Origin: an uncultured Eubacteriales bacterium
Lineage (GTDB): Bacteria > Bacillota > Clostridia > Oscillospirales > Oscillospiraceae
Reading direction: 5' to 3'
Assembly (NCBI GenBank): GCA_900549405.1
Contig: URNZ01000066.1
Span: 1-9,915, forward strand
Length of the DNA: 9,915 bases
Below, one piece after another: positions 6,402 to 9,915 of this stretch. The notes under the pieces are model-generated. The model searched no databases. It had not been told where the DNA came from and worked only from the letters and a program-made list of their open reading frames with translations. The position numbers and the translations under genes are program-made. The stretch's first letter is position 1; each line of letters starts with the position of its first letter.

Positions 6402-6421
6402 CCCCGGCTCACTTGCCGGGG
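6402..6421 (-). promoter_or_regulatory. Intercistronic GC hairpin enclosing the MBL-like stop codon
   Basis: CCCCGGC (6402-6408) and GCCGGGG (6415-6421) form a perfect 7-bp stem whose 6-nt loop contains the stop codon of the MBL-like gene. The macrodomain ribosome binding site follows closely on the minus strand. With no T run it may limit read-through or modulate downstream expression rather than terminate. Confidence 0.45.
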
Positions 6422-7212
6422 AAGAAAAAGCCCACCGTCATGTCCAGATAGTTCAGGCCGCTGTAGTTGGGATACTGAGCCTGGACCTTCTGGCGCATCT
6501 CGTCGGCGCTGTCGCAGGTCAGGGCGATCTCCTTCAGGGCGGTGAGATAGGCCACCTTGGTCTTGGCGTCCTTCAGGTCCTCCGGGGTGTAGTGAGAGGT
6601 GAGCACCAGGTCAAAGCCCCGGCGGATGTAATAGTTCAACTGGGAGATGATCCCGTCGGCGTGGGGGCAGCCCGCCACGATGGAGTGGCAGTCGTGGCCC
6701 ATCATGTGGGTGTACACGCAGTTCAGCTCCGGGATCTCCAGGTCATAGGCCTCGGCATTGGGCTTTACCACAAAGCGGATGCCGGCGATCTCCACCTCGC
6801 CCTCCTCCATCACGTGGTCCACAGGGCACAGGCCCGCGTCAAACACCTCGCCAAAGGCCTTCTGGAAGTTGGCCACCAGCCCGGCTCCGCCGCCGTTGGT
6901 GTTATAGGCCACGGAGGAGGCGGTGCCATAGGCGGGCACCCCGGGCAGGAAGGACGTGCCCGCGGCGTGATAGGCCACCAGCTTGCCCTCCACCGTGATG
7001 TTCTCCCGAGCCAAAAAGTCGGTGAGCTCCTGAATGTTGTCATAGAAGCAGGGCAGCTCGATCACCACGCCCCGGCCCGCCTTGGCCAGGATGAACACCT
7101 CGTCCTCTATGGCGTCCCGGGTCTGATAGGCGTACAGGGTGATGCCGTTCTGCTGATAAATGTCAACCCGGCCCTTGTCCAGGGTAATGGTGCGGTCTGC
7201 GTTCTTGTTCAT
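6409..7212 (-). CDS. Atypical metallo-beta-lactamase-fold-like protein
   Basis: ATG at 7212 has GGAGG 8 nt upstream; a longer frame begins in the promoter region and is rejected. The 267-aa product opens with beta-strand patterns (VDIYQQNGITLYAYQTRDAI, then RGVVIELPCFYDNIQELTDFL) that resemble the start of MBL-fold hydrolases. At the place of the HxHxDH motif it reads YHAAGT (81-86), so the canonical dinuclear site is degenerate. A His-rich stretch follows, YTHMMGHDCHSIVAGCPHAD (167-186), and LTSHYTPEDL (204-213) occupies the position of the final metal ligand. Fold assignment is by eye. It is the first gene of the apparent operon with the macrodomain and sirtuin genes, which suggests a role in the same pathway, but no substrate can be named. 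Confidence 0.65.
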   Translation of the reverse strand: MNKNADRTITLDKGRVDIYQQNGITLYAYQTRDAIEDEVFILAKAGRGVVIELPCFYDNIQELTDFLARENITVEGKLVAYHAAGTSFLPGVPAYGTASSVAYNTNGGGAGLVANFQKAFGEVFDAGLCPVDHVMEEGEVEIAGIRFVVKPNAEAYDLEIPELNCVYTHMMGHDCHSIVAGCPHADGIISQLNYYIRRGFDLVLTSHYTPEDLKDAKTKVAYLTALKEIALTCDSADEMRQKVQAQYPNYSGLNYLDMTVGFFFPGK

Positions 7213-7272
7213 GATAATTGCCTCCAAAGAAATTTCAAGTTCGAAAGGTTGCTTTTTTCTTTCGTTGGCAGT

Positions 7273-7301
7273 ATCATAACGCCGTAGAGCTGTTTTGTGA
7301 A
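7273..7301 (-). promoter_or_regulatory. Promoter of the MBL-like/macrodomain/sirtuin operon
   Basis: On the minus strand TTCACA (7296-7301) lies 17 nt from TATGAT (7273-7278). The leader to ATG 7212 is about 55 nt. Confidence 0.6.
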
Positions 7302-7319
7302 GTAAGCACAATATTGTGC
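7295..7319. promoter_or_regulatory. Candidate operator: TTGTG/CACAA half-sites and 14-bp palindrome
   Basis: GCACAATATTGTGC (7306-7319) is a perfect palindrome directly upstream of the -35 box. A further TTGTG at 7295-7299 overlaps the -35 and pairs with CACAA at 7307-7311, so three half-sites are present. The spacing suits a dimeric repressor or activator of unknown identity. Confidence 0.5.
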
Positions 7320-7353
7320 CGTAGTTACCAAAAGGATACTATGGGACAGACAG

Positions 7354-7387
7354 AGAAAACGTCTCTCCAGGCGGAAAGACGTTTTCT
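7354..7387 (-). terminator. Terminator downstream of the toxin gene
   Basis: A perfect 11-bp stem (AGAAAACGTCT / AGACGTTTTCT) with a 12-nt loop begins 7 nt after the toxin stop codon. The T-rich segment lies within the closing arm. It separates the toxin-antitoxin unit from the promoter of the downstream operon. Confidence 0.65.
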
Positions 7388-7394
7388 GTGGATA

Positions 7395-7718
7395 TTACGG
7401 TTCTTCTCTGCCCAGCCGCTTGAAGAGGGCGGGATAGTTGCTGGCACCGTAGGCGATATGATAGACATAGACCCGCTCTGCCATCAGCCGGTATACGCAG
7501 ATATACTTCCCCGCGATGACATACCGGTATCCGCCGCCGCGCAGCTCTCTGTCCCGAGGGATGTGACCGGACAGGGGAAAGCGCTCCAGCCGGGAGAGGG
7601 TGTCTAAGATCAGGTCCGTGATCCGCCTGGCTGAAGCAGGCCCCACCAGATTCATGTGGAGCTGCGCGATCTCCTCCAGCTCCCGCTGGGCGGGTTCCAG
7701 GATCACAAGCTCAGCCAT
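7395..7718 (-). CDS. RelE/ParE-family toxin
   Basis: The 107-aa product has the ParE/RelE superfamily layout (PF05016). An N-terminal beta strand and helix (LVILEPAQRELEEIAQLHM) are followed by the helix ARRITDLILDTLSRLERFP. Next come the strands RELRGGGYRYVIAGKYICVYRLM and VYVYHIAYGASNYPALF. Toxins of this family either cleave mRNA on the ribosome or inhibit gyrase; the sequence alone does not decide which. The ATG overlaps the end of the antitoxin gene by 8 nt, the usual coupled order of antitoxin then toxin. Confidence 0.9.
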   Translation of the reverse strand: MAELVILEPAQRELEEIAQLHMNLVGPASARRITDLILDTLSRLERFPLSGHIPRDRELRGGGYRYVIAGKYICVYRLMAERVYVYHIAYGASNYPALFKRLGREEP

Positions 7719-7977
7719 GGCGATAGATCCCCTCCAGCCGCGCTCTGGACTCCGCCAGGGAATAGGTGGGCGCGCCGGAGAGCCGGGCGGTCTCCGCCGC
7801 CTCCAGCTTGGCCCGCAGCTTCAGGGCCTCTTCCCGCTGTTCAAAGGCTTCGATGCTCATGACCACAAGGTCGCCCTCTCCGTTTTTCGTGATATAGATG
7901 GGTTCCCCTTCGTCATGGGCCAGGTCCGAGATGGTGCCATAGTCGTTCCGCAGGGCAGTGGACGATTTGATGATCAC
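7711..7977 (-). CDS. Phd/YefM-family antitoxin
   Basis: The 88-aa product shows the Phd/YefM DNA-binding fold at the N-terminus: MIIKSSTALRNDYGTISDLA, then EPIYITKNGEGDLVVMSIEAFEQ. A charged helical C-terminal half follows that would wrap the toxin. The start is GTG at 7977, supported by AAGGAGG 9 nt upstream. Family members repress their own promoter together with the toxin; direct repeats over the -10 box fit this. Confidence 0.92.
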   Translation of the reverse strand: MIIKSSTALRNDYGTISDLAHDEGEPIYITKNGEGDLVVMSIEAFEQREEALKLRAKLEAAETARLSGAPTYSLAESRARLEGIYRHG

Positions 7978-8003
7978 AGATCAGCACCTCCTTCATTATT
8001 CTG

Positions 8004-8037
8004 CTATCATTCTATCAGAATTATCCTCGCTTTTCAA
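8004..8037 (-). promoter_or_regulatory. Toxin-antitoxin promoter with repeated operator-like motif
   Basis: On the minus strand TTGAAA (8032-8037) is 17 nt from TAGAAT (8009-8014). The hexamer TGATAG occurs twice with an 8-bp period (8012-8017 and 8004-8009), covering the -10 box. This is a likely site for autorepression by the antitoxin. Confidence 0.7.
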
Positions 8038-8085
8038 GAGAACTGCCGCACCCCAGCAAATCAAAAATACCATGGAGGAATCACG

Positions 8086-8445
8086 ATGAAATTACCAGCC
8101 TGCCCGGTGGAGACCACTCTGATGCTGATTGGTGACAAGTGGAAGGTGCTCATTCTGCGGGAGCTGATGGGCGGGACCCAGCGCTTTGGCCAGCTGAAAA
8201 AGTCCATCGGCTCTGTGTCCCAAAAGGTGCTCACCGCCCAGCTGCGGGATATGGAGGCCACCGGCCTGCTCACCCGCAAGGTCTATGCCCAGGTGCCCCC
8301 CAAGGTGGAATACACCCTGACGGACACCGGCTATAGCTTAAAGCCCATTCTGGACGCCATGGTGGACTGGGGCACGGGCTATCAGCAGAAGAACGCCCGG
8401 CAGGACGGCCAAGAAGAGCAGGGAGAACAGGGGGAGCAGGCGTAA
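8086..8445 (+). CDS. HxlR-family winged-helix transcriptional regulator
   Basis: ATG at 8086 follows GGAGGAA with a 5-nt gap. The 119-aa product carries the HxlR signature (PF01638): CPVETTLMLIGDKWKVLILREL near the N-terminus, RFGQLKKSIGSVSQKVLTAQL as the recognition helices, and VEYTLTDTGYSLKPILDAM as the wing and C-terminal helix. Cys6 in the CPVE motif is the conserved position that can act as a redox or electrophile sensor in some members. The last 14 residues are a low-complexity Gln/Glu/Gly tail. No obvious promoter was found. It is divergent from the toxin-antitoxin genes and convergent with the dehydrogenase gene. Confidence 0.93.
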   Translation: MKLPACPVETTLMLIGDKWKVLILRELMGGTQRFGQLKKSIGSVSQKVLTAQLRDMEATGLLTRKVYAQVPPKVEYTLTDTGYSLKPILDAMVDWGTGYQQKNARQDGQEEQGEQGEQA

Positions 8446-8472
8446 CGCCCGCTCCCCTTTGCGATTTTTTGA
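8431..8472 (+). terminator. Terminator overlapping the HxlR stop codon
   Basis: GGGGAGC (8431-8437) and GGCG (8439-8442) pair with CGCC (8446-8449) and GCTCCCC (8451-8457), with one A/C mismatch. The loop is the TAA stop codon itself. T-rich sequence follows (TTTGCGATTTTTT). Confidence 0.75.
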
Positions 8473-8473
8473 T

Positions 8474-9523
8474 TTACTTGGCGATCTTCACCACCGCCTT
8501 GACGATGTTGGCCTTGTCGGCGACGCTCCGGTCCATGGCGTTCTGGATGTCGTCAAAGTCGAAGATGTCGGTCACGATGCCCTTTAAATTCACCCTGCCG
8601 GAGGCCACGGCGTCGATGGCCATGGGATAGATGTGGCGATAGCGGAAGACGGTCTTGAAGGTCAGCTCTTTGTCCAGGGCCAGGCTCATGGGCAGGGTCA
8701 TCTCCCCGGACTTGGAGTAGCCCACCAGGACGATGGTGGCGCCCTTCCGGGTCATCTGGATGGCCTGGCGGGTGGTGATCTCCGTGCCCGCCGTCTCGAT
8801 GACCAGGTCGCAGCCCAGGCCGTCCGTCAGGGCCAGCACCGCCTGGACGGCGTCCTGATCCCGGCTGTTGATGCCCCCGTCCGCCCCCAGTTCTAACGCC
8901 TTGTCCAGGCGCTTTTCCATGATGTCCACCACGTAGACGTGAGAGACCCCCTCGGCCTTCAGGGCCATCATGGACACCAGGCCGATGCAGCCCGCCCCCA
9001 TGACCACGGCGGTCTGGCCCGCGTGGGCCCCGCCTTGATTGGCCGCGTGGAAGCCCACGGCCAGCGGCTCGATCAGCGCCCCCTCCAATGTGCTCACGTT
9101 GTCCGGCAGCTTAAAGCACAGGTCGGCCTGGTGGGCCACATACTCCTGGAACACGCCGTCCACCGGCGGGGTGGCGAAGAAGACCACGTCCGGGCAGAGG
9201 TTATACTTCCCCTCCCGGCAGAATTTGCAGTGGCCGCAGGTCTTGCCCGGCTCCAGGGCCACCCGGTCCCCGATCTTCAGGTGTTTGACGGCGCGGCCCA
9301 CCTCTACCACAGTGCCCCCCGGCTCGTGGCCCAGGACAAAGGGCGGCTTGACCACATAATCGCCGATGGCCCCCGTCTCATAATAGTGCATATCGCTGCC
9401 GCAGATGCCCACATACTCCAGCTTGACCAGCACCTCGTCGTCCTTCGGGGTGGGAATGGGGCGGGTGGTATAGCCCATTTTGCCCACGCCGTTCATCACC
9501 GCAACCTTCATGCTCCCTTTCAC
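8474..9523 (-). CDS. Zinc-dependent polyol (sorbitol/xylitol-type) dehydrogenase, MDR family
   Basis: The 349-aa product is a complete medium-chain dehydrogenase. Catalytic zinc ligands are Cys41 (GICGSD), His66 and Glu67 (GHEPGG), and Glu152 is at EPLAVG. The structural zinc site is Cys96, 99, 102 and 110. The Rossmann motif is GAGCIG (176-181), and Asp200 at the end of the second strand favours NAD over NADP. The segment SDMHYYETGAIGDYVVKPPFVLGHE is typical of the sorbitol/xylitol dehydrogenase branch; the exact substrate is uncertain. The GTG at 9523 is preferred because GGAGG lies 7 nt before it, while the internal ATG at 9511 has its only purine tract too close. The gene is monocistronic here. 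Confidence 0.92.
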   Translation of the reverse strand: MKGSMKVAVMNGVGKMGYTTRPIPTPKDDEVLVKLEYVGICGSDMHYYETGAIGDYVVKPPFVLGHEPGGTVVEVGRAVKHLKIGDRVALEPGKTCGHCKFCREGKYNLCPDVVFFATPPVDGVFQEYVAHQADLCFKLPDNVSTLEGALIEPLAVGFHAANQGGAHAGQTAVVMGAGCIGLVSMMALKAEGVSHVYVVDIMEKRLDKALELGADGGINSRDQDAVQAVLALTDGLGCDLVIETAGTEITTRQAIQMTRKGATIVLVGYSKSGEMTLPMSLALDKELTFKTVFRYRHIYPMAIDAVASGRVNLKGIVTDIFDFDDIQNAMDRSVADKANIVKAVVKIAK

Positions 9524-9583
9524 AAGAAAACCTCCCTGTCTATTAAAATAACGACTTTTCGTAAAGTGCTTTTTATATAACTA

Positions 9584-9613
9584 CTAATTAGCGCATTACG
9601 GCAAAAAAGTCAA
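9584..9613 (-). promoter_or_regulatory. Probable promoter of the polyol dehydrogenase gene
   Basis: On the minus strand TTGACT (9608-9613) is followed after 17 nt by TAATTA (9584-9589), a weak -10 inside the palindrome CTAATTAG. An AT-rich TTATATAA a little downstream is an alternative -10. Complementary tracts GACTTTTCGTAA (9553-9564) and TTACGgcaaAAAAGTC (9596-9611) flank the region, which could be an operator dyad. Confidence 0.45.
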
Positions 9614-9650
9614 GAGGTATTCTGAAATATTGTGCAAATGGGCAAAAGTT

Positions 9651-9682
9651 TGGAGCGGGACCTGGTTTCAGGTCCCGCTCCA
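9651..9682. terminator. Terminator after the SLH-domain gene
   Basis: A perfect 14-bp stem (TGGAGCGGGACCTG / CAGGTCCCGCTCCA) has a 4-nt loop. It lies 12 nt past the SLH-protein stop codon, and the minus strand continues into AAACTTTTG. Confidence 0.8.
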
Positions 9683-9694
9683 GTTTGGTTTTAT

Positions 9695-9915
9695 TTACTT
9701 TCCCTGATAGGTCTGATAGAGGAAGGTGATGATCTGGCTGCGGGTGCAGCGGGCCTCGGGGGCGAAGCGGCCCTCGCCCACGCCGGAGGTAATGCCGTTC
9801 TCCACTGCCCAGGCCACGGCCTTGGCGCAGTAGTCGTCGGGGGACACGTCGGCAAAGCCGGTGTTCACGCCGCCCTTAGGCTCGGGGGAACCAGCCGCCC
9901 GCCACAGGAAAGTGA
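9695..9915 (-). CDS. SLH-domain protein, C-terminal end only
   Basis: A 73-codon open frame enters from the right edge and ends with TAA at 9695-9697; the start lies outside the window. The tail FLWRAAGSPEP belongs to a preceding SLH repeat. The last repeat is complete: FADVSPDDYCAKAVAWAVENG, then ITSGVGEGRFAPEARCTRSQIITFLYQTYQGK. SLH modules (PF00395) anchor extracellular proteins to secondary cell-wall polymers, so the full protein is probably secreted. Its other domains are unknown. Confidence 0.9.
   Translation of the reverse strand, partial: TFLWRAAGSPEPKGGVNTGFADVSPDDYCAKAVAWAVENGITSGVGEGRFAPEARCTRSQIITFLYQTYQGK

Noticed and set aside
5527..7287. 586-codon plus-strand open frame
   Set aside because: It is the antisense shadow of the macrodomain and MBL-like genes, which carry recognisable motifs and ribosome binding sites.
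8939..9580. 213-codon plus-strand open frame
   Set aside because: It is antisense to the polyol dehydrogenase, whose zinc and NAD motifs are complete.
1..9915. CRISPR array or rRNA genes
   Set aside because: No regularly spaced direct repeats with spacers and no rRNA-like sequence were seen.

Overview
The window looks like chromosomal DNA from a GC-rich gut Clostridia, most likely an Oscillospiraceae relative (Flavonifractor/Lawsonibacter-like). This rests on the Firmicutes-type ribosome binding sites and sigma-A promoters, the strong GC bias at third codon positions, an SLH-domain protein and the gene content. The genus is inference only.

Layout. A truncated multi-pass membrane protein (1-755, minus) is divergent from a tRNA-Leu(GAG) gene (926-1012, plus) that has its own consensus promoter. 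The tRNA is followed by a stack of hairpins and a gene-poor stretch (1205-1598) framed by long imperfect inverted repeats. Next comes a three-gene minus-strand operon of unrecognised small proteins (2759 down to 1599), whose first gene starts with TTG. It is divergent from an XRE-type regulator (2869-3201, plus). A bidirectional terminator separates the regulator from an AT-richer AlbA_2/RecG-like ATP-binding protein (3352-4692, minus).

The centre of the window (7212 down to 4786, minus) is a putative ADP-ribosylation operon. It encodes an atypical metallo-beta-lactamase-fold-like protein, a zinc-type macrodomain ADP-ribose hydrolase, and a class M (SirTM-type) sirtuin that overlaps the macrodomain gene. 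The sirtuin frame is broken by one apparent missing base in a T run. The GcvH-like and lipoate-ligase partners known from the staphylococcal and streptococcal SirTM operons are not in the window. A Phd/ParE-RelE toxin-antitoxin pair (7977 down to 7395, minus) lies upstream of this operon with its own promoter. It is divergent from an HxlR-family regulator (8086-8445, plus).

The HxlR gene is convergent with a zinc-dependent sorbitol/polyol-type dehydrogenase (9523 down to 8474, minus). The right edge holds the 3' end of an SLH-domain protein (9695-9915, minus).

The main points of interest are the MBL-like/macrodomain/SirTM arrangement with its frameshift, the unknown three-gene operon with its divergent regulator, the repeat-rich region after the tRNA, and several dyads over promoters.
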